Part shown: positions 19,387 through 28,512 of the stretch, one piece after another
How the letters are laid out: every line of letters begins with the position of its first letter
Position numbering within the stretch: position 1 is the stretch's first letter
Origin: Nitrososphaeraceae archaeon
GTDB lineage: Archaea; Thermoproteota; Nitrososphaeria; Nitrososphaerales; Nitrososphaeraceae
Assembly (NCBI GenBank): GCA_031316115.1
Contig: JALDRC010000002.1
Location: forward strand, 310,001 to 374,000
DNA: 64,000 nt
Reading direction: 5' to 3'
Notes under the pieces: model-generated
The model's input: only the letters and a program-made list of their open reading frames with translations
Databases searched by the model: none
Told to the model about the DNA's origin: nothing
Made by a program: the position numbers and the translations under genes

Positions 19387-20661
19387 TTAGGTCATATTTA
19401 GTTTCCCTATGTCAGTTCTAAAATATTGTTGATTCAGACCCCAATTAATATGCTTAATTATATTATAAGCATTGCCTCTTGCTTCATTAAAATCTTTACC
19501 CAATGCAGTGATTCCCAAAACACGGCCACCATTTGTAAGAATGTTGCCATCTTTATCCTTTATAGTTCCAGCATGGAAGATCATTGTTTTGTCTGAAACG
19601 GGGGTATCTAAACCGTTGATTAAATTTCCTTTTTCGTGTTTTATTGGATAACCTCTTTCAGCCATAACAACACAAATAGCCGGATTTGGATTCCATTCTA
19701 ATTCAGGTAAGTTATCTAGATTTTTTTCTATTGTTGCCTGAAGATACAGATATAAATCAGATTTCAATCGCATCATTATGGATTGACATTCAGGGTCACC
19801 CATTCTTACATTATATTCCAGCACATATGGCTGACTTGTTTCTTTCTCTATCATTAATCCTGCGTAAAGAAATCCTTTAACGGGATTGTTATCATTTCTC
19901 ATAGAATGTATAGTTTTATTCATTATTCTATTCATAATTTGAGAAAATAACTCCTCATCTACAAGAGGAGAAGGTGAAAAACTTCCCATTCCTCCGGTGT
20001 TTGGACCTTTATCATTGTCATATATTCTTTTATAATCTTGACTAGTTGCAACAGGAATTATATTATTACCATCAGAAATACCAATAAAAGAAACCTCATT
20101 TCCAAAGATTCTTTCTTCTATTACTATTTTTTCGCCTGACAGTCCAAACTCTTTTCGTATCATGATCCTTTTTACTGCTTCTATGGCATCATTTTCTGAA
20201 TCACACACAATAACCCCTTTTCCTGCAGCTAAACCATCTGCCTTGATAACTAAAGGTTTATCCGATTTTCGAATATAATCAATAGCTTTGTCCGGATTTG
20301 TGAACACAGAAAAACTTGGAGTTGGAATATTATTTTCTTTCATAAAATTCTTTGCAAATGATTTACTTGATTCTAATCTTGAAGCTTCTTTAGTTGGACC
20401 GAATATTTTGACATTCCCCGAAAGTTCATTAACAATACCTTTTGTTAATGGTTCCTCTGGACCTACGACAACCATGCAATCAAATTCCAGAGCAAATCTC
20501 TGAATTTTTTCGAATTTATTAATATCAAAGTCAAGATTATTAAATGTACCACCGTTGCCTGGAGCATAATAGATGTTATTTACAAAATTACTTTTAGAGA
20601 GTTTCCATCCAAGCGCATGTTCTCTTCCACCTGAACCTACCATTAATATATTTTTAGTCAA
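19387..20661 (-). CDS. purD: Phosphoribosylamine-glycine ligase (GAR synthetase)
   Basis: The 424-residue ATP-grasp ligase catalyses the second step of purine synthesis, joining glycine to phosphoribosylamine. The N-terminal G-S-G-G-R-E-H-A-L block (residues 8-16), the V-V-G-P-E-E-P-L block near 60, the ATP-grasp K-A-D-G-L-A-A-G-K-G-V near 141, N-T-G-G-M-G-S near 221 and the E-Y-N-V-R-M-G-D-P-E-C metal segment near 283 are all complete. Length is typical. It is co-oriented with purN and the SWIM protein gene upstream, with a 182-bp gap that may hold its own promoter. Confidence 0.97.
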   Translation of the reverse strand: MTKNILMVGSGGREHALGWKLSKSNFVNNIYYAPGNGGTFNNLDFDINKFEKIQRFALEFDCMVVVGPEEPLTKGIVNELSGNVKIFGPTKEASRLESSKSFAKNFMKENNIPTPSFSVFTNPDKAIDYIRKSDKPLVIKADGLAAGKGVIVCDSENDAIEAVKRIMIRKEFGLSGEKIVIEERIFGNEVSFIGISDGNNIIPVATSQDYKRIYDNDKGPNTGGMGSFSPSPLVDEELFSQIMNRIMNKTIHSMRNDNNPVKGFLYAGLMIEKETSQPYVLEYNVRMGDPECQSIMMRLKSDLYLYLQATIEKNLDNLPELEWNPNPAICVVMAERGYPIKHEKGNLINGLDTPVSDKTMIFHAGTIKDKDGNILTNGGRVLGITALGKDFNEARGNAYNIIKHINWGLNQQYFRTDIGKLNMT

Positions 20662-20843
20662 TTGTATTCTCTAAAATTAAGAGGCATAATATTTGTTATC
20701 CAATTTATCGTGGTTTCATGACAAAGAAATAAATAATTAAATAATTAAATTTGGATTTTAGGAATAAAACTAAAATTAAGAAGATAAAGTTTTCAAATCA
20801 AATTTCTCACTAGTGTTTTTAAATAATGAATCAAGATTAAAAT

Positions 20844-21161
20844 TCATTTAGTTAAAGTATAATTCCATGATAAAATGTCTTTGAACAAAGATATCAAGAA
20901 ATCATCATATTCATTATCTTTAAATTTTATCGTTTCGTAGTTATTAGTTCTTATTCTATCGTTTAGGATTTTCAAATGTATGCAATTATGTTGTCCAGAT
21001 AAAGTTTTAAAAAAATAATATTTACAGGTACAATAATCTAAATCTAGATCTAACCAATATTCGTTATTTTTGGTAATAATTGTCCATAATTTTCTATTGC
21101 TGGGAATGAAGAGATGAAGCTTCACTCTCGTTAAATTGAAATCACATATCATTTCAGCCAA
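20844..21161 (-). CDS. Small SWIM-type zinc finger protein
   Basis: The 105-residue protein has the SWIM pattern C44-x-C46, then C60-x-H62 (C-T-C ... C-I-H), preceded by the usual two beta-strands (L-W-T-I-I, Y-W-L-D-L-D-L). SWIM domains bind zinc and take part in DNA or protein contacts, for example in Shu2-type recombination partners. The rest of the protein shows no known domain. It starts 28 nt after purN and is probably co-transcribed, but no purine role is implied by the sequence. Confidence 0.75.
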   Translation of the reverse strand: MAEMICDFNLTRVKLHLFIPSNRKLWTIITKNNEYWLDLDLDYCTCKYYFFKTLSGQHNCIHLKILNDRIRTNNYETIKFKDNEYDDFLISLFKDILSWNYTLTK

Positions 21162-21189
21162 AACTTGTTAAAGCTTGTTTAAAGGAATC

Positions 21190-21816
21190 TTATTCGTCAT
21201 TTGTAACTATTACTTTCCTTCCAACTATCTTTAGTTTATTCTCTGCAAATAATTTTATTGCTTTTGGGTACAATTTATGTTCTAATTCAAGAATCCTCTT
21301 CGAAATTTCGTTTTCTGTATCTTTTGAATAAATCTTAACCGGTTCTTGAAGGATGATGGGTCCAGAATCAACTCCTTCATCAACGAAATGTACCGTACAT
21401 CCTGTAATTTTTACCCCATAGTCTAATGCTTGTTTTTGTGCATGTAAGCCTTTAAAAGAGGGTAATAATGCCGGATGTATGTTCATTATCCTAAATTTAT
21501 ATTTGTTTACAAATTCAGAACTAATTATTTTCATGTAACCAGCTAGACAGATTAATCCATCAGAGGGAAGAACACCGTGTAGATTCAATACCGAATCAAG
21601 ATGTTTGTCGTAATCCCATCCTTTTTTCCCGTTAGGTAGAATCAATGATGTAGGAATATCATATTCCTTCGATGCGATAGACAACCCTGCTGCATCCCTG
21701 TTATTTGAAATCACAACACGTGGATTTACATTTTTGATTTCTCCGGAAGTGATAGAAGAAAGAATGGATTTCATATTGCTACCTCTTCCAGAAATAAGAA
21801 TAGCAAGATTTATCAT
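21190..21816 (-). CDS. purN: Phosphoribosylglycinamide formyltransferase (GART)
   Basis: The 208-residue folate-dependent enzyme transfers formyl from 10-formyl-THF to GAR. Marks: L-I-S-G-R-G-S-N-M near residue 7 (phosphate loop), V-I-S-N-N-R near 35, the catalytic N-I-H-P-A-L-L-P-S-F-K-G block near 112 (Asn and His) and T-V-H-F-V-D-E-G-V-D-S-G near 140 with the catalytic Asp. It is the first gene of a leftward set purN-SWIM protein-purD. Use of PurN rather than PurT ties purine synthesis to the folate genes at 14055-15502. Confidence 0.96.
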   Translation of the reverse strand: MINLAILISGRGSNMKSILSSITSGEIKNVNPRVVISNNRDAAGLSIASKEYDIPTSLILPNGKKGWDYDKHLDSVLNLHGVLPSDGLICLAGYMKIISSEFVNKYKFRIMNIHPALLPSFKGLHAQKQALDYGVKITGCTVHFVDEGVDSGPIILQEPVKIYSKDTENEISKRILELEHKLYPKAIKLFAENKLKIVGRKVIVTNDE

Positions 21817-22060
21817 AGATTAATTCTTAATTGATTTATAGTGTATATAACTTTTGATCCAATATACGAATAAATTACTATTTTCATGATGAATTAAAAT
21901 CTAATCTACTTAATTTCTAAATTGATAACTATCTAATAAGATTAAAATCCTCAAAAGAGAACTAAATATCCTAAAATTTCTTACTGATACCTGTTATAGA
22001 AAGAAATTATTGTAAAATTAATAGAAATAAAATTATATATCAGATTTAAATTAAAATTGA

Positions 22061-22699
22061 TTGACGAATAAATGGCTTTCTTGGGTTCGAGCTAATGATA
22101 AGGAGATTTTTGATAATTTAGAAATACAAGGCTCTAATTTAGTAAAATCAACCTCTATTTTGGTAGAAATCATAACAAATTATGGTGAATTACTGCAGGA
22201 AAAAAAACAAAAGATAACAGAGTTGGAACACAACGGCGATGAAATATCCCATAAACTATATACTATATTATCACAAACATTTGTAACTCCTATTGATAGG
22301 GAAGATATCTCTAAACTTACGAGTGCGATAGACGAAGTTCTAGATTATGTCGATGGAATTTCGGAGAGATTTATTCTTTTCAAGATCAAGAAACCTACCC
22401 CATACATGATGGAGTTAGCGAAAATCATCCTCTCATCGTCACAGGAAATTTATACATTGGTAAAACTACTTAACAAACAGAAGGATCGTAACAAGTTACT
22501 AGATTACTGCTCCACCATAAAGAAGTATGAACATGACGGCGATAAGATATATAGAAATGCTATAGCTGAATTATTTGAAACAAATGAACCAATCGAAATT
22601 ATAAAATTGAAAGAGGTATACGATAATCTTGAAGAAGCACTTGATAAATGTCAAGATGTTGCAGACATTGTGGAAGATATCTCTTTAAAATATGGATAG
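22061..22699 (+). CDS. DUF47 (PhoU-like) phosphate transport regulator
   Basis: The 212-residue all-helical protein belongs to the DUF47/YkaA family, distant relatives of PhoU. Charged repeats E-H-N-G-D-E-I-S-H (near 57) and K-Y-E-H-D-G-D-K-I-Y (near 156) are the metal-binding helices. It starts with TTG, since no ATG precedes the W-L-S-W segment. The Pit transporter gene follows 31 nt downstream, the usual operon of this family, so it most likely gates or regulates phosphate uptake by that transporter. Confidence 0.92.
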   Translation: MTNKWLSWVRANDKEIFDNLEIQGSNLVKSTSILVEIITNYGELLQEKKQKITELEHNGDEISHKLYTILSQTFVTPIDREDISKLTSAIDEVLDYVDGISERFILFKIKKPTPYMMELAKIILSSSQEIYTLVKLLNKQKDRNKLLDYCSTIKKYEHDGDKIYRNAIAELFETNEPIEIIKLKEVYDNLEEALDKCQDVADIVEDISLKYG

Positions 22700-22730
22700 A
22701 TACTGTTCTATAAAAGGAAAGAATTGATCT

Positions 22731-23741
22731 ATGGTCTTTGATGCATCTATAGCTCTGATTGGGGGTATTCTTACTGCTCTGTTTTTTGATTTCGTAAATG
22801 GATTTCATGACTCTGCAAATGCTATAGCAACTGTTGTCGGAACTAGGGTTTTAAAACCTATTCAAGCTGTTTTTATTGCAGCAATCGCAAATTTTGTTGG
22901 ACCATTCATATTTGGTACAGCAATAGCGGCTACAGTAGGCAAAGGAATAATAAATCCAGAATTCTCTACATTTGAAGTAATAATAGCTGGTTTAATAGGC
23001 GCAATTGTCTGGGACCTAATCACTTGGTTTTTTGGTCTTCCATCATCCAGTAGTCATGCATTAATAGGCGGATTAATAGGATCGGCTTTAGTGGCAGGTG
23101 GAATGGAGGCATTAGTATTTACGGGGATTCAAAAGGTTATTACGTTTATAGTTGTGTCCCCTGTCCTTGGTTTTTTTGTCGCATTGTCTTTCGCAGTTAT
23201 TATAATGTATTTTCTTAGGAATCGTAAACCTGTCAGCATCAACAGAATATTTGGAAAGTTACAAATAGGATCTTCTATTTTTTTTTCATTAACCCATGGC
23301 GCAAATGACGGACAAAAAACAATGGGTATTATCACAGCTTTGTTAATAGCAGGAGGTGTTTTGCAGAGCGAATCATTTATTGTACCTATATGGGTTATTT
23401 TGGTATCTGCAGCAGCTATGGCCCTAGGCACATTTATGGGTGGATGGAGAATTGTTAAAACTATGGCTTTCAAAATTACTGAATTAAGACCATTCCAGGG
23501 TTTCTGTGCGGAAACTGGAGGAGGCGTAATTTTAACTGCAATGGCTTGGTTAGGTATACCAGTAAGTACTACTCATGCTATTACTGGAGCGATTATGGGT
23601 GTTGGTTCTACTAAAAGGTTATCAGCCGTAAGATGGGGAATAGGTAAACGAATTATTTATGCTTGGATAATTACTATACCTGCTAGTGCAGGAGTTTCTG
23701 CTCTGTGTTTATTATTAATAAAAATAATACTAGGGAATTAA
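22731..23741 (+). CDS. Pit-family inorganic phosphate transporter
   Basis: The 336-residue membrane protein has about ten hydrophobic segments and the two inverted PiT signatures: F-V-N-G-F-H-D-S-A-N-A-I-A near residue 21 and T-H-G-A-N-D-G-Q-K near 190. P-S-S-S-S-H-A-L-I-G-G and its partner P-V-S-T-T-H-A-I-T-G are also present. Pit proteins take up metal-phosphate driven by protons or sodium. A purine-rich stretch (AAAGGAAAG) about 11 nt before the ATG can act as the ribosome binding site. It is translated with the DUF47 gene upstream. Confidence 0.95.
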   Translation: MVFDASIALIGGILTALFFDFVNGFHDSANAIATVVGTRVLKPIQAVFIAAIANFVGPFIFGTAIAATVGKGIINPEFSTFEVIIAGLIGAIVWDLITWFFGLPSSSSHALIGGLIGSALVAGGMEALVFTGIQKVITFIVVSPVLGFFVALSFAVIIMYFLRNRKPVSINRIFGKLQIGSSIFFSLTHGANDGQKTMGIITALLIAGGVLQSESFIVPIWVILVSAAAMALGTFMGGWRIVKTMAFKITELRPFQGFCAETGGGVILTAMAWLGIPVSTTHAITGAIMGVGSTKRLSAVRWGIGKRIIYAWIITIPASAGVSALCLLLIKIILGN

Positions 23742-23968
23742 TGTTGTTGTTCTGACGATCTGATACATTTTTGACAGACTCTTTTTAGGAAAGGAGTTTC
23801 TTCTATATCGCTTTCCTTATATAGATCGTAGGTTGCTAACTCGATTTTACAGAAATCACACCTAATTATTTGCAGAGCAACAACATCTGGAGATATGGAT
23901 TCAATTCTTGTTTTCTTTAAGAGTTGTATTTCCAATATTCTATATTGGAGAAAGATGATATTATACAT
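23738..23968 (-). CDS. Small protein with two CxxC pairs
   Basis: The 76-residue frame overlaps the 3' end of the convergent Pit gene by 4 nt. The C-terminal part has C-D-F-C and C-Q-K-C, a zinc ribbon-like pair about 27 residues apart. The ATG at 23968 gives a non-conserved-looking N-terminus; a TTG at 23935 (M-E-I-Q-L-L-K-K-T) is as likely. A 19-bp palindrome at 23931-23949 covers that region. Function is unknown; it may be a small regulator or RNA-binding protein. Confidence 0.55.
   Translation of the reverse strand: MYNIIFLQYRILEIQLLKKTRIESISPDVVALQIIRCDFCKIELATYDLYKESDIEETPFLKRVCQKCIRSSEQQH
23931..23949. repeat. Perfect inverted repeat, 8-bp arms
   Basis: TCCAATAT pairs with ATATTGGA around a TCT loop. 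It sits at the possible TTG start of the small zinc protein gene and could be an operator or a hairpin at the 5' end of its mRNA. Confidence 0.45.
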
Positions 23969-24895
23969 TACACATATATTCTATATAGAGAAAATAAATT
24001 ATATAGTTTATACATAACGATGTTATTTTTTTGTCCAAAGAATCTCATTTTAAAAAAAAATATATTTAAATATTTTCTAATATATTATAAAATCAATAAA
24101 ACTTTATTTATTGTTATGGCTTTTACTAATTAATTTCTACACCATAACTTAAAATCGTTTGTTTAAAAACTATAATATTTTTTTGGCAGCGGTAATGACT
24201 ATTCTCTTAAATTAATTTTAATGGATAATAGGTTGTATTTCTGTATCAAATTAAACTCAAGGATTTGATTCATCTTAAGCTCATAAAAGGCAAGTTCTGT
24301 TTCCAAAATAGATGGAATTACCATTGAAATTTTTTACCGTTATTATTTATCGATAGTAGTTGATCTATTAGGTAAAATCGATAATTATTAAACTATAAAT
24401 TCACGAATAGGGATACGTTCAATTCTTAATTAAATAATTAGTTGAGGGATATGAAATATCTACCATATTCAGGGATTCTTCTGCCTGGTGATCTAAATAT
24501 TAACATCTGTTCAAATTGAAATATTATTTAGATTTAGAAATATAAATAAAAATTATCAGAGATAGTGTAGTATTCTCAAAAATAATTCAATTTTTCTAGG
24601 ACTAATTAGAACATTGATCAAAAATATTAACATTAGATCCATGTGTATAATTGTACAGAACTATTTGTAATATGATATAAGGAAATACTTGTGTCATTGA
24701 ATTACCATTTTATAAATATAATACACATGATAAAGCCTTATCTAAATATTAATACTTTTTAAAAGGTTTTCTTTTTTTCAATATTAAAAGACCAATTTGT
24801 ATATTTAATCCATGTCTATTTGATTGCGAAGTAAATGTATATTTTTCAAAAAATAGGGGAAAAATTTTTATAAGAATCTTCTATATTACACATAA
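23969..24895. other. Long AT-rich gap with no supported gene
   Basis: About 930 bp with stops in every frame. A 69-codon frame over 23924-24133 is low-complexity and judged spurious. The promoter of the secreted protein at 24896 probably lies at 24840-24875. Confidence 0.45.
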
Positions 24896-25165
24896 ATGTT
24901 AAGAAAAACAAAAATATTCTTTTTTATAGCGTTAGGTACAATAGCCTCATTCGCGATAAGCGGGATGTATGTAAATCAAGCGAATGTTATGGCACAAACT
25001 GAAACAGCCGAAGAATTTGCAGATGTAATAGAAGGAAATGATACTCAAGTAATTGAAAATGACACAATGATTAGTAATCCAAATAATACCTTAGTCGATT
25101 CTACCGAAGTCAATATAGAAGAAGATTGTATGACATTAGAAGACGGTAGTCAATACTGTCCTTAA
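24896..25165 (+). CDS. Small secreted acidic protein, unknown
   Basis: The 89-residue protein begins with a signal peptide: M-L-R-K-T-K, a hydrophobic core of about 18 residues and V-M-A-Q as a likely cleavage site near residue 34. The mature part is about 55 residues, very acidic, with repeated N-D-T and N-N-T segments (possible N-glycosylation) and two cysteines at the end (D-C and Y-C-P), perhaps a disulfide. I recognise no family. Confidence 0.6.
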   Translation: MLRKTKIFFFIALGTIASFAISGMYVNQANVMAQTETAEEFADVIEGNDTQVIENDTMISNPNNTLVDSTEVNIEEDCMTLEDGSQYCP

Positions 25166-25294
25166 TCTATTTTTTTAGACGATTTTAATCTACTTTATAA
25201 TAAAAATCTTTAATTTATCTCATAAACATATATTTTTTTTATATTATCAATTATTTGATAACAAGATATTATTTTAAAAATTTTCTAAAGAATA

Positions 25295-25304
25295 TTTATA
25301 TAAT
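25295..25304 (+). promoter_or_regulatory. TATA element of the HTH regulator gene
   Basis: TTTATATAAT is centred about 28 nt before the ATG at 25328, so the transcript is predicted to be leaderless. Confidence 0.45.
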
Positions 25305-25327
25305 TTTACATTCTTTATAAAACCATA

Positions 25328-25735
25328 ATGCTTTTACCTTCTGAGATTGAAGCTAAATCACTTATTCCAGCTATCAGGGCAATTCTTGCAAAAAAATTGA
25401 TAAAAGAATACAAAATGAAAGAAGAGATTGTTGCAAAAGTTTTAGGTGTAACTCAGGCAGCCATAAGTAATTATGTGAGAGGGATAAGAGGTGATATTGA
25501 ACTGATAGATAAATTATTATCAGTTCCTGAGGTAATGCGTAAAGTAGACGATATCGCTCAAGATTTGGTATCTAACAAAGCCTATACACCAAGTACCATG
25601 GCTAAATTTGTGGAGTTGTGTAATTTCATGAGGTATTCGTTTATTATTTGCGAGGTTCATCACAAAATTGAATCAAATATCGATGAACAAGTTTGTGAAT
25701 TATGCAAAGATAATCTCATTGGAAGCAAGTTCTGA
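25328..25735 (+). CDS. HTH transcriptional regulator (COG2522-like)
   Basis: The 135-residue protein has a Cro/XRE-like helix-turn-helix at about 30-58 (V-A-K-V-L-G-V-T-Q-A-A-I-S-N-Y-V-R-G), typical of the archaeal COG2522 group. The C-terminal half ends with C-E-V-H-H and C-E-L-C, which may bind a metal. The thiamine-regulator ThiR has a similar N-terminus but carries a ThiN domain that is missing here. Targets are unknown. The gene is convergent with apgM, only 4 nt apart. Confidence 0.85.
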   Translation: MLLPSEIEAKSLIPAIRAILAKKLIKEYKMKEEIVAKVLGVTQAAISNYVRGIRGDIELIDKLLSVPEVMRKVDDIAQDLVSNKAYTPSTMAKFVELCNFMRYSFIICEVHHKIESNIDEQVCELCKDNLIGSKF

Positions 25736-25739
25736 TATA

Positions 25740-27023
25740 TCATGATTTTGTTAATTTAGAACAATTTGCCATCTCTATGGCTGTATTTAAAACCTCAGCA
25801 CCCATTATTGTTCCGATATGACCATCTCTTGCTTCTTTCTCTGTGAATCTTTTAGTTCCATCTTTGTGAATTTTATTACCTGATACTAAAAGAGGTACAG
25901 GATCATCTGAATGACTTTTTTTAACACAAGGGGTAGAATGATCTCCAGATACAATTATTATTGTATCATCGGTTTGTAATCCATTAATCAATGTTCCAAA
26001 AAAGTCTTTATCTATTTTTTCTATGTTTTTTTGCTTTCCCATTGCATCCCCATCATGGCCAAATTCATCTGGTCCCTTTATATGTACATAAATGAGGTCA
26101 TATTTTAATAAGTTTTGGATGGTTATTTCTGCTTTTTTAGCATAGTCATTTAAGTTATCCGATTTAATTATGTCCATTCCTACTATTTTAGCAATTCCGA
26201 TTTCTACAGGCATATCTACAATACTTGCTGTATTTAGACCATATTTTTCTTTTATAGGTAAATACGATGGAAATTTATTACCGGCATCTCTGACCAAAAT
26301 ACAATTCATGGGGTTTAGACCACGTTTAGTTCTGGAAATATTTACCGCATGATTCTTTGTAAGAGAGATAACTTGATTTGTAAAATCATTAACTATAGCC
26401 GCAGAATGTTTGGATTGCTCTGTACTATCTTGAGGTTTTGATTTCTGTACATGAAAGTCATCTATGTTGGTTTTAGCTATCCCAATACCTTCTATTTTGT
26501 CATATGCAGGGTCTGTATTTGTTATTTGTTCCGATAATAAAATTTTATTATGTCTAAACCTAATAGTGACTCTATGTGCTATTGTAGGAATTACTAAAAC
26601 AGAAGCATCAGGATCCTGTAATTTTATATTGTTATTCAGAGTATCACAAATCGATCCTGCTTCTTTATCGTCAATGATTCTGCCTGCCCTACGATCTTTG
26701 ATTTCAAGATCATCATCTATTGTAGCAAAATTACCTCTTAATGCAAGATCACCATCTCTAAAATCCAAACCACATCCTATTGATTCTACAACTCCACGTC
26801 CTACATATGGTCTATCTTTAAAATTATATCCTAACATATTAAAAACTGCAATATCTGATTGAGGTGCAATCCCTTGTCCAACAGTGATCACTTGACCCAT
26901 ACTTCCATTTTTGGCAATAATATCTAGGTTTGGAGTTACTGCTGATTCTAACGGTGTTTTATTACTTAGGGATTCATGTGGTAAATCACCAATTCCATCC
27001 AAAATAACATATACAATTTTCAT
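25740..27023 (-). CDS. apgM: 2,3-bisphosphoglycerate-independent phosphoglycerate mutase, archaeal type
   Basis: The protein is of the archaeal ApgM class (alkaline-phosphatase superfamily) and interconverts 3- and 2-phosphoglycerate. It starts M-K-I-V-Y-V-I-L-D-G-I-G-D with the metal Asp, then G-I-A-P-Q-S-D-I-A-V with the catalytic Ser, G-R-G-V-V-E-S-I-G-C-G and the metal residues in H-I-K-G-P-D-E-F-G-H-D-G-D and V-S-G-D-H-S-T-P-C. An in-frame ATG nine codons upstream (27050) is less likely because the conserved first strand starts at 27023. It serves gluconeogenesis and glycolysis. Confidence 0.95.
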   Translation of the reverse strand: MKIVYVILDGIGDLPHESLSNKTPLESAVTPNLDIIAKNGSMGQVITVGQGIAPQSDIAVFNMLGYNFKDRPYVGRGVVESIGCGLDFRDGDLALRGNFATIDDDLEIKDRRAGRIIDDKEAGSICDTLNNNIKLQDPDASVLVIPTIAHRVTIRFRHNKILLSEQITNTDPAYDKIEGIGIAKTNIDDFHVQKSKPQDSTEQSKHSAAIVNDFTNQVISLTKNHAVNISRTKRGLNPMNCILVRDAGNKFPSYLPIKEKYGLNTASIVDMPVEIGIAKIVGMDIIKSDNLNDYAKKAEITIQNLLKYDLIYVHIKGPDEFGHDGDAMGKQKNIEKIDKDFFGTLINGLQTDDTIIIVSGDHSTPCVKKSHSDDPVPLLVSGNKIHKDGTKRFTEKEARDGHIGTIMGAEVLNTAIEMANCSKLTKS

Positions 27024-27129
27024 CGGATTTTTATTTCCTTTATTATTCACAAGAAAAGGGATAAATTCACTAAATTTATTTTATTTGATGCTAAAAATAA
27101 AAAAGAAAGATAAATTACTCAATACAGTA

Positions 27130-27339
27130 CTACTTAGTATCTCCCTTCCTCCAAACTTGGATTTGTCCACCATAAACGTCATTATTGTATATAAAGGCTG
27201 GAATTTGTGCGTAATATCCTTCCCTTCCACTGCTAAAGGTTTTCTTTACCAAGGGAATTTCATAATTTTTCCCATCAGGCATAGATAAGTTTGCAATGAC
27301 AATATTCCTAGTTTGTTTTTCTTCTGCATTTTCTGACAT
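27130..27339 (-). CDS. Small conserved-looking protein, unknown
   Basis: The 69-residue protein reads as an alternating strand-rich domain (I-V-I-A-N-L-S-M-P-D-G-K-N-Y-E-I-P, G-Y-Y-A-Q-I-P-A-F-I) with a charged end. Codon use and an ATG with an upstream AT-rich promoter make it likely to be real. I cannot name a family. It sits 107 bp upstream of apgM in the same direction and could share its transcript. Confidence 0.6.
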   Translation of the reverse strand: MSENAEEKQTRNIVIANLSMPDGKNYEIPLVKKTFSSGREGYYAQIPAFIYNNDVYGGQIQVWRKGDTK

Positions 27340-27859
27340 ATTAATATCCTATTTGTATTGTATAGATATAAAAATAATAACTCTAGAATTAGTCAATAGG
27401 AATATAAAGTAAGTTGATTTTTTTAAAAAACATAATTCCTTGATTTGAATTAAATGATACTAATTGAAAAAATACAATTGTATTATATCGAATTAGTAAA
27501 AATTTAACTGCCTTGGACCAAATTTTTTGCCTTAATATGATACCTCTATGTCATGGTTTAAAAACATGTGCAATTTATTTTGTGGCGTTATCTCTACTTT
27601 TTGCTCCAATGAGTATATTGTTATACAAAAGGATTTATAAAAAGCCGATTGATCCGATATCTCATTCGATTTTTACTAGAAAATTTTAATAAATATTTGA
27701 AAGGATTTTATTTATTTATCCGAAATAAAAACTATCTTAAATTTATAAATATACCACTCATTACTCATGTAATCTTCGTTGTAAATTTTAAACAGAATCT
27801 GTCCGAAGAATATATTAAAAAGATAAGAAATATTTTAAAAAATATATATTTTCAAGTAG
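27340..27859. other. Intergenic region with one possible small gene
   Basis: AT-rich DNA between genes read leftwards. A 50-codon frame with one membrane segment at 27537-27689 is listed separately; a 72-codon low-complexity frame at 27649-27867 is rejected. Confidence 0.4.
27537..27689 (+). CDS. Possible small single-pass membrane protein
   Basis: A 50-codon frame from ATG encodes a hydrophobic segment (C-A-I-Y-F-V-A-L-S-L-L-F-A-P-M) followed by a basic stretch (Y-K-R-I-Y-K-K). No ribosome binding site is clear. It is richer in G and C than the flanks, which is the main reason to list it. It may still be chance. Confidence 0.3.
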   Translation: MIPLCHGLKTCAIYFVALSLLFAPMSILLYKRIYKKPIDPISHSIFTRKF

Positions 27860-28315
27860 TTACCTGACAACCATAACTGGGCAATGTGCATAAGTCACTA
27901 TTTCTTGTGCCGTACTTCCAATTAACAATCTTCTTAGTCCTGTTTTTCCTTTAGTTCCCATGACTATTAGATCAACATTTTTGCTTTCTCCATATTCCAA
28001 AATAGCACTAGAAACAGATAAAGGACTGGTAATTACCTCTGTAATAATTTTGTCTAAATTAAATTCATTACTTTTTATTGTATTTTTTAGTTGTTCAAAC
28101 CACATTTCTGCTTCTTTTTTATATTTATCAAAATATTTCGGAGGTACCATGCCAAAATAACCAGATGAATCACCGTATTTTATCTTTGAAGGTAAAATGG
28201 AAATAATATGTATTTCAGATAAAAATTTTATCGCTAATTCTAATGCATAACTGGCGGCAGATAGTGAATGCTCTGATCCATCTATGGGCGTAAGAATTTT
28301 TTTAAATTCCTTCAT
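27860..28315 (-). CDS. Universal stress protein, single UspA domain
   Basis: This 151-residue Usp has the full ATP signature (M-G-T-K-G-K-T-G-L, then I-G-S-T) near residues 119-134 and the N-terminal T-P-I-D-G-S. The domain is closed by A-H-C-P-V-M-V-V-R. It lies 197 bp from the next Usp gene at 28513 in the same direction, so the pair may have arisen by tandem duplication followed by divergence. Confidence 0.93.
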   Translation of the reverse strand: MKEFKKILTPIDGSEHSLSAASYALELAIKFLSEIHIISILPSKIKYGDSSGYFGMVPPKYFDKYKKEAEMWFEQLKNTIKSNEFNLDKIITEVITSPLSVSSAILEYGESKNVDLIVMGTKGKTGLRRLLIGSTAQEIVTYAHCPVMVVR

Positions 28316-28512
28316 ATATTGGATAGAAATTCACATTATCTTTTATTCTTTTACATTTGGGTTACAAAAAATTTATACAAATTTCGCCTATTGAACAAAA
28401 GATTTGTTAAATTCTAATCCTAAAACTGTATTTTTTAGAACCGCCTAGCAAAATAAAACTATTAATTAAATATAAGCAAAGATAATGATTTATTATCTTA
28501 GATTTCACAACC

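Noticed and set aside
23924-24133. 69-codon frame in the AT-rich gap
   Set aside because: Low-complexity residues only (Ile, Phe, Tyr, Lys) and overlaps the start of the small CxxC gene.
27649-27867. 72-codon frame next to the stress-protein gene
   Set aside because: Low-complexity, TTG start, overlaps the 3' end of the Usp gene and the better small frame at 27537.
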